From Bacteroidaceae bacterium (GTDB taxonomy: Bacteria; Bacteroidota; Bacteroidia; Bacteroidales; Bacteroidaceae): a stretch of DNA of 64,000 nucleotides. Positions 18,813 through 28,267 of this stretch are shown piece after piece. The notes under the pieces are model-generated. The model saw nothing but the letters and a program-made list of their open reading frames with translations. It searched no databases and was not told where the DNA came from. The position numbers and the translations under genes were made by a program. Numbering within the stretch: position 1 is the stretch's first letter; the number at the start of each line of letters is the position of its first letter. The stretch covers positions 1 through 64,000 of the forward strand of contig JAFTYI010000018.1 of NCBI GenBank assembly GCA_017464815.1, given 5' to 3'.

Positions 18813-19946
18813 TTATAATTTCTTCTTATACGCTCTTCTCCGTTTGTGTTGGGTGGTGTCGAAGTATTCCCATTGTGCCTGCACCTTGTTGTTGGTCTCC
18901 AGCTCGGGGTTACTCTCGGCATCCTTGAATCCCAATGATTGGTAGACGGGAATCAGGTCGGTGAACAGCAGCGAGTTCACTCCCTTGCTCTGATACTCGG
19001 GTTTCACGCCCACCAGCATCAGGTCGAGTGTCTTCGGCCGGTTCCACTTCAGTGCCTTCAGCAGGTGCCACCATCCGAAGGGGAGCATCTTGCCTTTTGC
19101 CTTCTGGAGGGCTTTCGACATCGAGGGCATAGACACGCCCACGGCCACCAGGTTGTTCTCTTCATCCTCCACGAGGGTGACCATGCGCAGGTCGAGGACG
19201 GGCAGGTAGGTGTCCACGTACTGGTCAATCTGTCGCTGATTCATGCGCGAGTAGCCATAGAGGGGGGCGTATGCTTCGTTGATGAGGTCGAAGATTTTCT
19301 GCCCGTATCTGCCCTCCTTCACCTCCTTCATGTCCTTCAGTTTCTTGATGTGGAGGCCATATTTGCGACTGATGAGGTCGGCGATGCGCTTCATCTTGTC
19401 GGGGATGGCGTCGGGGATGTTTATCTTGAACTCCACCCAGTCGGCGTCCTTCTCCATGCCGTACTGTTCGATGTGCTTCTGGTAGTAGGGGAAGTTGTAG
19501 ATGGTGGCCATGGTGCTCAGTTGGTCGAATCCCTCGATGAGCAATCCCTCGGCATCCATGTCGGTGAAGCCGAGGGGGCCTTGCATGTCGGTCATCCCAC
19601 GCTCTTTTCCCCAAGCGGCCACGGTGTCGAGCAAGGCGCGGCTCACGGCCTCGTCGTCCACGAAGTCGATCCATCCGAAGCGCACGTTCTTTGTCTCCCA
19701 CGTCTCGTTCGAGCGGTGGTTGATGATGGCGGCCACGCGCCCCACCACTTCGCCCTTGTCGTCGTAGGCCAGGAAGTAGTCGGCTTCGCAAAACTCGAAA
19801 GCCGGATTCTTCTGCCGGTCAAAGGTGCCCAGCATGTCGTCGTACAGGTCGGGCACGGAGTAGGGGTTCTCCCTGTATAGTTCATAGTTGAAGCGGATGA
19901 AGGCTTTCAACTCTTTCTTTGTCGTGACTTTCTTTACTTTTATCAT
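18813..19946 (-). CDS. GNAT-fold acetyltransferase-like protein
   Basis: A 377-residue cytoplasmic protein with two GNAT-like halves: an N-terminal part with YFLAYDDKGEVVGRVAAIINH and a C-terminal part with LDLMLVGVKPEYQSKGVNSLLFTDL, the usual acetyl-CoA loop region (Q/R-x-x-G-x-G/N). Bacteroidetes carry many such conserved N-acetyltransferase-like proteins with unknown substrates. No signal peptide is present. Upstream (19991-20048) lies an unusual set of overlapping hairpins that would be in its leader or in the 3' end of the antiporter message. Confidence 0.8.
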   Translation of the reverse strand: MIKVKKVTTKKELKAFIRFNYELYRENPYSVPDLYDDMLGTFDRQKNPAFEFCEADYFLAYDDKGEVVGRVAAIINHRSNETWETKNVRFGWIDFVDDEAVSRALLDTVAAWGKERGMTDMQGPLGFTDMDAEGLLIEGFDQLSTMATIYNFPYYQKHIEQYGMEKDADWVEFKINIPDAIPDKMKRIADLISRKYGLHIKKLKDMKEVKEGRYGQKIFDLINEAYAPLYGYSRMNQRQIDQYVDTYLPVLDLRMVTLVEDEENNLVAVGVSMPSMSKALQKAKGKMLPFGWWHLLKALKWNRPKTLDLMLVGVKPEYQSKGVNSLLFTDLIPVYQSLGFKDAESNPELETNNKVQAQWEYFDTTQHKRRRAYKKKL

Positions 19947-19990
19947 TCCTTTTTTCTGTAGATTCCTTAATAAACCTTAAGCGTAACCTG

Positions 19991-20048
19991 AGGCAGGCTT
20001 AGCCTTGGGATGAGCCTGCCTTATCCCAAGGCTGATGTCGGCTCATCC
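19991..20048 (-). promoter_or_regulatory. Three mutually exclusive hairpins between antiporter and GNAT genes
   Basis: Three perfect pairings overlap: AGGCAGGCT/AGCCTGCCT (19991-19999 with 20013-20021), AGCCTTGGGAT/ATCCCAAGGCT (20001-20011 with 20023-20033) and GGATGAGCC/GGCTCATCC (20008-20016 with 20040-20048). They cannot all form at once. The arrangement could be an attenuator-like RNA switch, a pseudoknot, or just a decayed palindromic repeat. Confidence 0.5.
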
Positions 20049-20088
20049 ATAAGACGAGGTTTTTGCCCCCTCTCTCTTTTCGCCCCTC

Positions 20089-21045
20089 CTATTGCTGCAT
20101 AATCAGGTAGATGGTGTAAGCCACATAGCAGGCAACCAAGAAGAGTCCTTCGGGGCGGGTGATAGTGCGTTTGCCCATGAAGCAACCGGCAATCCAGAGG
20201 AGGATACTGGCCACTATCAGGGTCATGAAGTCGAGGTTGGTGATGCCTCCCGTCGGCAGGTCGCTCACCGTTGCGCTGGTGCCCAACACACAGAAGGCGT
20301 TGAACAGGTTGCTGCCGATGACGTTACCGATGGCAATGCCCGGATTCTTCTTCAGCGCAGCCGACACAGAGGTGGCCAACTCGGGGAGCGAAGTGCCTCC
20401 TGCCACCAGCGTAAGGCCGATGATGGACTCGCTCACGCCCAGCGAGCGCGCAATGCCCGAGGCTCCGTCCACAAACAGTTGTCCGCCACCGATGAGGGCG
20501 CCGAGGCCCAGCAGGATGAAGAGCGTTGATTTCCATACAGGGAAACTCTTGATTTCGCCCTCCTCTTCACCTGCTCCATCCTTGGCAATGGCAAAGGTGT
20601 AACCCACGAAGATGGCAAAGAAGCAGAGCAGCAACAATCCGTCCACGCGGCTGATGATGTTGCTTGCACCACCGTCGATCAGCACGTCGTTGGCACACAG
20701 GAGGAGGACGATGGACGAGAGCACACACAGGGGAATCTCCTTCGCCAGTGTGCCCTTTCCCACGGGGATGGGAGCCACCATGGCCGTCACACCCACAATC
20801 ATCAGGGCATTGAAAATGTTGCTTCCCACCACGTTACCGATGGAGAGTTCGGCGCTTCCGTTCAGGGCAGAAAAGAAGCTGACGACAAACTCCGGCATCG
20901 AAGTGCCGAAAGCCACGATGGTGAGTCCGATTACGAGGTTAGAGATGTGGAAGCGCTTGGCCACCGAGGCCGCGCCGTCCGTCAAGGCATTGGCTCCCCA
21001 AAGGATGAGGAGCAGTCCGCCTACCAGTAGTAAGATGTTAATCAT
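20089..21045 (-). CDS. Calcium/sodium antiporter (CaCA family, YrbG-like)
   Basis: A 318-residue inner-membrane exchanger with about ten hydrophobic segments and the two inverted alpha-repeats of the family: GLTIVAFGTSMPEFVVS with SIGNVVGSNIFNAL in the first half, GLTLVAGGTSLPELATS with AIGNVIGSNLFNAF in the second. Both repeats keep the Glu that binds cation. I use the ATG at 21045 (MINILLLVGG); the frame extends to 21096 but that part is polar and overlaps the preceding gene. It lies 47 bases downstream of the methyltransferase gene in the same direction. Confidence 0.92.
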   Translation of the reverse strand: MINILLLVGGLLLILWGANALTDGAASVAKRFHISNLVIGLTIVAFGTSMPEFVVSFFSALNGSAELSIGNVVGSNIFNALMIVGVTAMVAPIPVGKGTLAKEIPLCVLSSIVLLLCANDVLIDGGASNIISRVDGLLLLCFFAIFVGYTFAIAKDGAGEEEGEIKSFPVWKSTLFILLGLGALIGGGQLFVDGASGIARSLGVSESIIGLTLVAGGTSLPELATSVSAALKKNPGIAIGNVIGSNLFNAFCVLGTSATVSDLPTGGITNLDFMTLIVASILLWIAGCFMGKRTITRPEGLFLVACYVAYTIYLIMQQ

Positions 21046-21092
21046 AAATGAATCTTTTTCAGCTTGTTGTTTTTTTATACTCAAATGGATTG

Positions 21093-22337
21093 TCAATCGT
21101 TGTTTTCGTCCCTAGTCTCACCGATAGCCTTCTGACAGAGAATCCACACCTTTTCCCCTTCGCCCAGGGTGGTGGCAAACAGGTAGTCATCTCCCCCCTC
21201 GGCCAGCTTCAACCGCTTGCGCAGGTCGGCCACGCTGTTGGGGAAGTTGCGCACCGTCAGGTTGGCCTTCTTCACCGATTCGAGCAGGTTCTTCACCTCG
21301 CGCTTTCCGAATCCGCCGTGGGTAATCACCTCAAAGGCGCGTCCGGGGAAGTCCTTTATCAGCTGGTCGCTGGTGTAGAGGTGGCTGTTGGGGTGCAGCT
21401 TCTCCACCCCATAGTGTGCGGCCACCATGCGGAAAGCGCCCGCCTTCAGCAGGACACTGTTCGGCTCATAGAGGTAAGCCTTCACTCCGGTGGCTAACTG
21501 ATAGTCAGCCTCCTCCTCCTGCTGCTTGGTGAAGCTGAAGGGAGTCGGCCACACGGTGGGTATGCTCGTCGGCAGGTTGGCACACACGATGCGTGCCTCG
21601 GCCGAACGTGCCTCGGGCTCCATCACCAGCAACAGCTCCTTGCACTCGCCTCCCACGGCCACCACATGCACCTCGCGGATGGTCGGCAGCTGTTCGAGAG
21701 CCAAGCTGATGTCCAACATGGGCGAGAGCTTCACAATCACCCTCCGCGCCTTGGCCATCAACAACTCGTGCAAGCGGCTGATGTCGGGGTCGCAATCGCT
21801 GATGAGCACCGTCTTCCTCCCCTTCAAGTCGCGTCGGGCAGGGTCGGCAAAGATGACCGACTGTTGGGGCAGGCTCTCGAGAATCTTTGTCGAGTCGGCG
21901 TTCACCACCTGTGCGTGAGGCAGTCCCAGCAGAGGCAGGTTGTGCTCGGCCAGCGAGCAAAGTTCCTCCTGGCGTTCAACGTATGTCGCTTCGTCGAACC
22001 CCTGCGCCATACACGCGAAGTCGACGCCGAATCCTCCTGAGAGGTCGGTAAAGCTCCCGCTCTTCAACTCCTCGGGAATCAGTGCCGCCTTGTATCGCGC
22101 CGTCACCTCCGACGAGCATTGCTCCATCGCCAGGTGGCTCGGGTAGCGTATGCCCGTCGTCTTCCACCAGGTGGGCAGTTTGGTGCGCGCCGTCTGTCGG
22201 GCCGCAATCTGTATGATAGCCGTAGCCATGTTTACTTTAGGGAAGCGTGCAGCTCTCAAGGCCAATGTCTGAACATTGTCCCCTGCGTGCTCTTCGATGA
22301 AAGCCTCGGTTTCGGGTGAAATCTCTTTCTTTGCCAT
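21093..22337 (-). CDS. PG_1098-like class I SAM-dependent methyltransferase
   Basis: A 414-residue cytoplasmic protein. Residues about 90-300 form a Rossmann methyltransferase: GSFTDLSGGFGVDFACMAQGF is motif I, VERQEELCSLA motif II, and the catalytic IFADPARR (DPxR) replaces the DPPY of base methylases. The C-terminal part resembles the THUMP-like domain of this family. Members are annotated as RNA methyltransferase-like proteins of unknown target. The ATG at 22337 (MAKKEISPETEAF) is preferred to the longer 22514 frame, whose extra residues look non-coding. A -10 box TACCTTTG (minus) is at 22429-22436. Confidence 0.88.
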   Translation of the reverse strand: MAKKEISPETEAFIEEHAGDNVQTLALRAARFPKVNMATAIIQIAARQTARTKLPTWWKTTGIRYPSHLAMEQCSSEVTARYKAALIPEELKSGSFTDLSGGFGVDFACMAQGFDEATYVERQEELCSLAEHNLPLLGLPHAQVVNADSTKILESLPQQSVIFADPARRDLKGRKTVLISDCDPDISRLHELLMAKARRVIVKLSPMLDISLALEQLPTIREVHVVAVGGECKELLLVMEPEARSAEARIVCANLPTSIPTVWPTPFSFTKQQEEEADYQLATGVKAYLYEPNSVLLKAGAFRMVAAHYGVEKLHPNSHLYTSDQLIKDFPGRAFEVITHGGFGKREVKNLLESVKKANLTVRNFPNSVADLRKRLKLAEGGDDYLFATTLGEGEKVWILCQKAIGETRDENND

Positions 22338-22555
22338 GCAGTTTTTCTTGTCCGGATATAGGTTATTGGGGAATCCTCCCCTTTGTCCGTAGCCAAAGGC
22401 AGTATCCCCACATACGAATTGTTTGCCGCAAAGGTACAAATAATATGGGAATCTGCCAACCATTTTCAATATATTTGGCTTTAAAAAAATCCTGCGGGTT
22501 GCGCATGCGTACATTTTTAATGGCTTACGAGGGCTGATTCAATGGCTTGCGAGGA

Positions 22556-23035
22556 CTAAAAATCGCAAATTATGCGAATGTCATTGTCGTCTATAATTGT
22601 TTGTTTATGTCCACAAAGTACACCGTTTTGGGTGGTGTGGACAGGGCGTTTGTTGATGCTTCTCACCATTCCGTTTCTTTTTGTCTCCATCAACAGGTTC
22701 ATGAGCTTCTTCAGCGCTTCACGTGAGGCATTGAATAACATTTTCTCGCCTATGGGATTGTTCATTTCCAATGTCTGGCGGGTGATGTTGACGCTGATTA
22801 GTTCGTCCAGATTGATGATGAGGCTCTTGCCGATTCGGGCAAAGCTGTTGTTGCTGTATGACAATTGCTCTTTGATGATGCTCTCCACTTGGCCTAATTG
22901 GAATGAGAGCATATATTCGTTGCCATTAGCGTGGTGCAGATTGCAATAGTTTCCGTCTGCCTCGATACAGATGATTTGGCTTGGTGTGAAGCTGAATGCT
23001 TCGTTTACGGTGTGTATGATGAGTTTTTCCTTCAT
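22556..23035 (-). CDS. LytTR-domain DNA-binding protein coupled to the helicase
   Basis: A 159-residue protein whose first about 115 residues are a LytTR DNA-binding domain (ICIEADGNYCNLHHANG, then FARIGKSLIINLDELISVN and LFNASREALKKLMNLL). There is no receiver domain and no membrane segment, so it is a stand-alone regulator. The last about 40 residues (RPVHTTQNGVLCGHKQTIID region) are an extension I cannot assign. Its start lies 5 bases after the stop of the large helicase, so the two are one operon. It may regulate that operon; this is inference from position only. Confidence 0.85.
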   Translation of the reverse strand: MKEKLIIHTVNEAFSFTPSQIICIEADGNYCNLHHANGNEYMLSFQLGQVESIIKEQLSYSNNSFARIGKSLIINLDELISVNITRQTLEMNNPIGEKMLFNASREALKKLMNLLMETKRNGMVRSINKRPVHTTQNGVLCGHKQTIIDDNDIRIICDF

Positions 23036-23040
23036 GATGG

Positions 23041-26000
23041 TTATGCACTTCTTATTTCACTTAATATGTTTTCTATCACATGATTCGGACGTTCAAACCA
23101 GTCTAACGTCCAGATGCGCTTGACTCTCCAATCCAATGATTCCAACACGGATGGTTGCACAATTTCCCTGTCGCTCATGGAGGGGATGGTGTAATATGTC
23201 TTGTCATCCAACAATATTCCTAAAAGGTATTTGCCCTCGTTTTTGGGGTCTTGTATGGCTATGTTTACTTTGAAGCGCGATTTGCCGACAAATGTGCTCA
23301 CCTTCACCCCTTTTTCTTCCAACCTACGGGCAATCTGCATGGTGATGACCTTCTCCATGGTGGCATCGTCGTGGAAATAGGCGTTTTCGATGAGTGTGCC
23401 ATTTTCGGCATAGTCGAGAAAACGGCGCAAGCCCTGTACTCCCTTTGCATTTGAGCGACGCAAGTCAATGTCTTTTGCATGAAGGGATGAAAACACCATC
23501 ATTTCATATCGTGAACGGGTTACCGCCACGTTCAGTCGCCGTTCGCCACCCGTCAAGTTCAACGGGCCGAAATTCATAGAAACCTTCCCTTGCTTGTCGG
23601 GCCCATATCCGATGGAGAAGAGAATGACGTCGCGCTCATCACCTTGCACATTTTCCAAGTTCTTGATGAAGATGGGTTCTTCGCATTCTTCTGCTAATGC
23701 TTTCAGGCTCTTGTTCCTGTCCATGCGCTCCTCCAGCAAGTCTTCGATGAGGTATTGTTGCTGGACGTTGAAACTGATGACACCGATGGAGAATTTGCGT
23801 AGCTTTTCATCCGTCAGCCTGCGCTCAATCTCGTTGACGATAGCCAGAGCTTCATTCTTGTTGCTTCGGCTTCCTCCCTTCTGGTAGATGCCATTGACGG
23901 GTACATACGTGATCCTGCGCTCTTGGTCGTCAGTGGCAGGAAATGTGTGGAGCTTGTTTTCATAGTATTCATTGTTGCTGAAGCTTATCAAGCTCTCATG
24001 CTTGCTGCGATAGTGCCACGACAGAAGTCGTGAAGGCATCTTCAGGGCTTGGCAATCCTCAAGGATGCTTTCCAGGTCGTCCACATCAAATTCCTCCTCC
24101 GTCGTTTTGTTGTTGGTGAAGAAGGTGGTGGGAGGCATCTGTTTGGTGTCGCCCACAATCACGACGGCCTTACCGCGTGCAATGGCTCCTATGGCTTCGT
24201 TGGTAGGTATTTGGGAGGCTTCGTCAAAAATTACCAAGTCAAACATGCCTTTCTTCACCTCCAGAAATTGGGCTACAGACATGGGGCTCATCAACATGCA
24301 AGGGCAGAAGTGGGCTAACACATCGGGCATCTGCTCAAACATGCGGCGGATGGTGATGCCTCGGCCGTTGTTGGACAATGCCTTATGAAGAATCACCGAT
24401 TGATTGTTCCACATCTGATTTTCATTGGCTCCTCTTGCTCTTTCCAACAGGCGGTTGAACAATTCTTCTTTGCTCAAGTCTTGGAACCGCTTTGCCAGGT
24501 TCTTGTAGTGGTTCACCTTTTCGTCGAAGAGCATACCGTTGAACATGCCGGTCGTGGGGTTGTTGGCTATTTGCCTGTCGGCCAGTTCATAGAAATAACG
24601 GGCGAAATATCTGTTTTTGAGTTTGTCAAGCGGGATGGCTTCCTTTTCCAATATAGTGGCAATCTCACCCATATTCTTTTGATCCAAATCTTCCTTGATG
24701 AGGCACCATTGTTTCCAATCCTTCAACAGATTTAGGTGGGCGACCCATCGTCTCATCCGTTCCTCCAGTTCGTATGTGGATAAGAGCTCCCAATGCTCCA
24801 CTTCCAACCATGAGCAGAGTTTTCCGAAAACGTCTTGCCAGGCATGGTATAGTGTCAATGGTTCTTCCAGATGAGCTTTCGCGTCGATCTGTTTGTGAAG
24901 CGGCATTTTGTTGAGTGCCACCAATGAATGGATAAATTCGTCCAATGTGTCCCATGTGATGGTTGGCGCGAATGTTTTCACATCGTTCAGCAGTCTCCAT
25001 CTCTTGAGGAATGCAAAGGCAGGATTGGATTGTCGGATGGCCGCTTGCCTTCTTTCAAATTCGTCAACTCTCTGTGGCAAGATGTCCCCAATTGTTGACT
25101 TGCGGATGCTTTCCCTTTCTTGGTGGAGCTCCTTCACGTCTTCCATAAATGACGTAATGTCCTTCATGGATACGAGTGAAGTCCCCCTCGAATGCTGGCG
25201 GGCCCAATGTACGATTCTTCTCAAACTGTCGAGATGTGTTAAACATCCGTTGAAGACGGACTCCAATTCAGGCAAGTGCGCCATGGTTTGCGCATTAGTG
25301 CCCAATCCCAACAACGGATGGCTGGAAGGTTCGCCAATCAGGCGGATGATGGCTCTCAAACGGTCGATGTAATATTCATGTTCAGTCAGGTTTTGAGGAG
25401 TGATGGCGGGACGCGCCTCGTCTTTCAGCTCTTGAAGGCCGTCTTCGTTGAAACGGCAATAATGCATGATGCTTTCATAGATGGAAAAGTCCTCTTCCGC
25501 CTGACGTCGATGCAGGGCGTCCACGTGTGTCACCAACTCTTTTCGCTGAGTATGTAACTGTGCAGCTATGGGCAGGTGTTTGTCGGTCAATCCTCCCTTG
25601 TCCAGCTTTTCGAGGACGGAGGCTAACTGTTGGAGCAGGTGTCGCTTTGTCGCTTTATTGGAGTGCAGTTCAAGGCAAAAGTCACTCAATCCCAATCTCT
25701 CCAACCGCTCTTCTACCACCGAGAGGGCTGCCATCTTTTCCGCCACGAACAACACCCGTTTGCCATGGTAAAGTGCGTTGGTTATCATGTTGGTGATTGT
25801 TTGTGACTTTCCCGTGCCTGGAGGGCCATGAAGGATGAAACTCTCGCCCTTTGATGTAGCCATGATGGCCGACAATTGTGACGAGTCGAATGGTAGGGGC
25901 GTACACATGTCGCTCGGTTTGACGGTTTCATCCAACCTCGTCTCGTCGGTGGCGTTGTCAGCTTGTATGATGTCGCTCTCTACCAGGGCATCTACGATAG

Positions 26001-27876
26001 GGCTCTGCCTCATCTGTTCACCGTGCGAGTGGAGGTCGTTCCACATGACAAATTTGCTGAAACTGAATATCCCTATCAGGCATTCCTCCTGCACGTTCCA
26101 ATTGGGTTTCTTTATCAATCCTTTGCGGATGATGCTGAAAATCTGTTGCAGGTTGAAACTGCCGTCTCCGTTAAGAGCTTCATCCAGACCTTCGAATTCC
26201 AATTCATGGGTCTGCTTGAGGTATTCGAACAAGGTGACATTCAGCAATGTCTCTTCGTCCCGCCATTTGATATGGTAAATCTGATTCTTGTAAGTCAGTT
26301 CCACCGGCAGTAGCAGGATGGGGGCCAAATGGCTCACGCCACTTTCGTCAATCCACTTCATCAGTCCGAAGGTCATGTAGAGGGAGTTTGCCCCATTCTC
26401 CTCCATCAGGGTTCGTGCCGAGCGGCGGAGCCTTTTCAAGGTGTCGCTTGTCTCCTTGTCGCTGTGAAAACTGTGCAGGCGGGCATTCCTGATGTCTTCC
26501 TTCACCAGGTTTATCATGTCCATGTTCAACTGCATGGAGTCAAAGATGAGGTCTGTGTCACTTTCCACACCCATGCTTTCGGGTACTTCATCTATGCGGA
26601 TTCCATTCTTTAGCTCCAGCATCCTGCTTGCTATGTCCTTCAAGCTGACGGACATCAACTGGATGGCCGATGACATCTTTACGCTGAGCAGGTTGTTCCT
26701 CATGGTGAAGTCGAGCAGCTTGCGCTCCCATAGCAGTTGTTTGGTTGGCCTGGAGTTCTCGGCCTTTCCTGTATTCATGGGAGCAAGAGGCAATTCCTCC
26801 CTGTTTGCATAGTGGTTCTCGTCTCCCTCGGCCACCACCCACACATTTTCCCGTTTTACGATTTGCGGCAATGGGTGAAACCCCTCGAGCCGGCAACGGT
26901 ATATGTCGATGAACAGTTGGAACGCCTCCTTGCCATTGAGCAGGGTTAAAGCTGCCTCTACGGCAGCATCGAAGGGCACTCTATCTGCATTGGCAAACAG
27001 GGTTGATTCCACAACGATAATCTCTTCAATGCCTTCGGAGACCTTTTTCAAAAGGAAAGTGAGGTCGTCATCCGCGCTTCGGATGTGGCTGTCAGGAGTC
27101 AGCCATGCCCCCAGGTAGATGTGCTCCCGCTCTACAATCAATAAGGCGTTGATTCCCACATACTCAAGACATGCGGCGAAGAGCAGGGTCAAATCCAGGC
27201 AATTACCAAGTTTGTCGTTGGTGACTTCGCTGGCCAGTCGGATGCGCTGCCCTTTCTCCTCGTAGGAAGGCACATTCAAGGCGTATGACAACTTCTCATC
27301 TTGCAAAGACTGGTAAATAGCCTTTATCTGGCGGCGCACATCTTCCTTGTTCCCAGTGTGATAACCGTTGAGCGCATTTGTGCCGCATTCGCCCAGCAGG
27401 TGGTCTGACGCACGTTTCACAATGCGGGCAATGCATGGGTGGTTTGGGGTGATGAACGAAGCCAGCAACTGGGGGTAACAATCGATGCCGTGCCATTGGT
27501 TGTACGCCATGAAGGTGATAGGAAACAACGACTCTTCCAATATCTCTTCACCCGAAACAATCCGCAAGCGGATGTTTGACGAGACCCTCTCCGTCAACGA
27601 AAGCAGTTTGTCCGCGTTCACCCGTAGCTTGATGTCCTGTACACGTATCCTCTGTTTGGCCTCCAGCCTGAAAGGCATAGACTGATAGGTCTCCACGTAT
27701 TCATTGGAAATGTCAAGTTGGATGTTTTCCATGTCTGCATCCGAATTGTTTTCGATGATGCACCAATTACAGATATCCATTTTGGATTGAACCAACGCAT
27801 AGTTGACCTCCTCCAGATAGTCAAATGCTATTGCAATGCCAGTGTTGTCCATGGGTCTCATATTTCCTTCCTCCAT
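23041..27876 (-). CDS. Large DUF4011-type SF1 helicase, Hhe-like defence candidate
   Basis: A 1,611-residue multidomain protein. Order: an N-terminal beta-rich part; a transglutaminase-like patch with C226 (KLGNCLDLTLLF) and H252 (REHIYLGAWL); a DUF4011-like region (LLWERKLLDFTMRNNLLSV, about 380-640); an SF1 helicase with Walker A GPPGTGKSQ (K690), DEAS box VIFDEASQIP, VVIVGDTKQMPP, LSWHYRSKHE and the C-terminal VQGDERDVILFS, LNVAVTRSR motifs; then a C-terminal Vsr/MTES_1575-like nuclease fold (about 1510-1605, ending RIWTLDWF). This order is that of DUF4011-helicase-Vsr proteins reported as antiphage. In the nuclease part the expected ID and ECDG residues read VN (N1538) and LLDD, so it may be inactive. 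A second ATG at 27861 has GGAGGAAGG before it and may be the true start. Confidence 0.85.
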   Translation of the reverse strand: MEEGNMRPMDNTGIAIAFDYLEEVNYALVQSKMDICNWCIIENNSDADMENIQLDISNEYVETYQSMPFRLEAKQRIRVQDIKLRVNADKLLSLTERVSSNIRLRIVSGEEILEESLFPITFMAYNQWHGIDCYPQLLASFITPNHPCIARIVKRASDHLLGECGTNALNGYHTGNKEDVRRQIKAIYQSLQDEKLSYALNVPSYEEKGQRIRLASEVTNDKLGNCLDLTLLFAACLEYVGINALLIVEREHIYLGAWLTPDSHIRSADDDLTFLLKKVSEGIEEIIVVESTLFANADRVPFDAAVEAALTLLNGKEAFQLFIDIYRCRLEGFHPLPQIVKRENVWVVAEGDENHYANREELPLAPMNTGKAENSRPTKQLLWERKLLDFTMRNNLLSVKMSSAIQLMSVSLKDIASRMLELKNGIRIDEVPESMGVESDTDLIFDSMQLNMDMINLVKEDIRNARLHSFHSDKETSDTLKRLRRSARTLMEENGANSLYMTFGLMKWIDESGVSHLAPILLLPVELTYKNQIYHIKWRDEETLLNVTLFEYLKQTHELEFEGLDEALNGDGSFNLQQIFSIIRKGLIKKPNWNVQEECLIGIFSFSKFVMWNDLHSHGEQMRQSPIVDALVESDIIQADNATDETRLDETVKPSDMCTPLPFDSSQLSAIMATSKGESFILHGPPGTGKSQTITNMITNALYHGKRVLFVAEKMAALSVVEERLERLGLSDFCLELHSNKATKRHLLQQLASVLEKLDKGGLTDKHLPIAAQLHTQRKELVTHVDALHRRQAEEDFSIYESIMHYCRFNEDGLQELKDEARPAITPQNLTEHEYYIDRLRAIIRLIGEPSSHPLLGLGTNAQTMAHLPELESVFNGCLTHLDSLRRIVHWARQHSRGTSLVSMKDITSFMEDVKELHQERESIRKSTIGDILPQRVDEFERRQAAIRQSNPAFAFLKRWRLLNDVKTFAPTITWDTLDEFIHSLVALNKMPLHKQIDAKAHLEEPLTLYHAWQDVFGKLCSWLEVEHWELLSTYELEERMRRWVAHLNLLKDWKQWCLIKEDLDQKNMGEIATILEKEAIPLDKLKNRYFARYFYELADRQIANNPTTGMFNGMLFDEKVNHYKNLAKRFQDLSKEELFNRLLERARGANENQMWNNQSVILHKALSNNGRGITIRRMFEQMPDVLAHFCPCMLMSPMSVAQFLEVKKGMFDLVIFDEASQIPTNEAIGAIARGKAVVIVGDTKQMPPTTFFTNNKTTEEEFDVDDLESILEDCQALKMPSRLLSWHYRSKHESLISFSNNEYYENKLHTFPATDDQERRITYVPVNGIYQKGGSRSNKNEALAIVNEIERRLTDEKLRKFSIGVISFNVQQQYLIEDLLEERMDRNKSLKALAEECEEPIFIKNLENVQGDERDVILFSIGYGPDKQGKVSMNFGPLNLTGGERRLNVAVTRSRYEMMVFSSLHAKDIDLRRSNAKGVQGLRRFLDYAENGTLIENAYFHDDATMEKVITMQIARRLEEKGVKVSTFVGKSRFKVNIAIQDPKNEGKYLLGILLDDKTYYTIPSMSDREIVQPSVLESLDWRVKRIWTLDWFERPNHVIENILSEIRSA

Positions 27877-28231
27877 TTTATTGTGCGAATATACATGATT
27901 TATTTGAATCCGTCTGCAAAATTCTCCATTTTTACCGACGTGGCAAAGAGAATTTTCGCATTCTGTACGAACTCCCCCGTTTTGTGTATGAAATCATTCT
28001 CTTCATTTAAGAGTGCTCCATGATTCTCCTTTGTTGACAGCTAGTAACCATGTTGTGTAAACATTTCGCCATGTGTGGTGTAAGAAAACAGAAAATCTGC
28101 CATCCCTCATTTGTTCCATCTCAAGGCTAAATTGCTCTTTCCTTTGGATTAAGATGTCCTTCTCTGTGGGTTGATTGTCAGTCGCTTATGGCGTGGCTGG
28201 AAAAAATGCTTGTTTTCGTTCAAAATAAAAT
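27877..28231. other. Gene-free AT-rich stretch upstream of the helicase
   Basis: No supportable gene. The only signal is a weak promoter-like TATATTCG (minus strand) about 10 bases before the helicase ATG, with a TTTG some 23 bases further upstream. Confidence 0.5.
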
Positions 28232-28260
28232 CCGCGTGCATATACGCGATTCTCACGCGG
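28232..28260. repeat. Short inverted repeat CCGCGTG/CACGCGG
   Basis: Seven-base perfect arms (28232-28238 and 28254-28260) enclose 15 bases. It is the first of a series of hairpins in this gap. Confidence 0.5.
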
Positions 28261-28267
28261 TCAGTTT

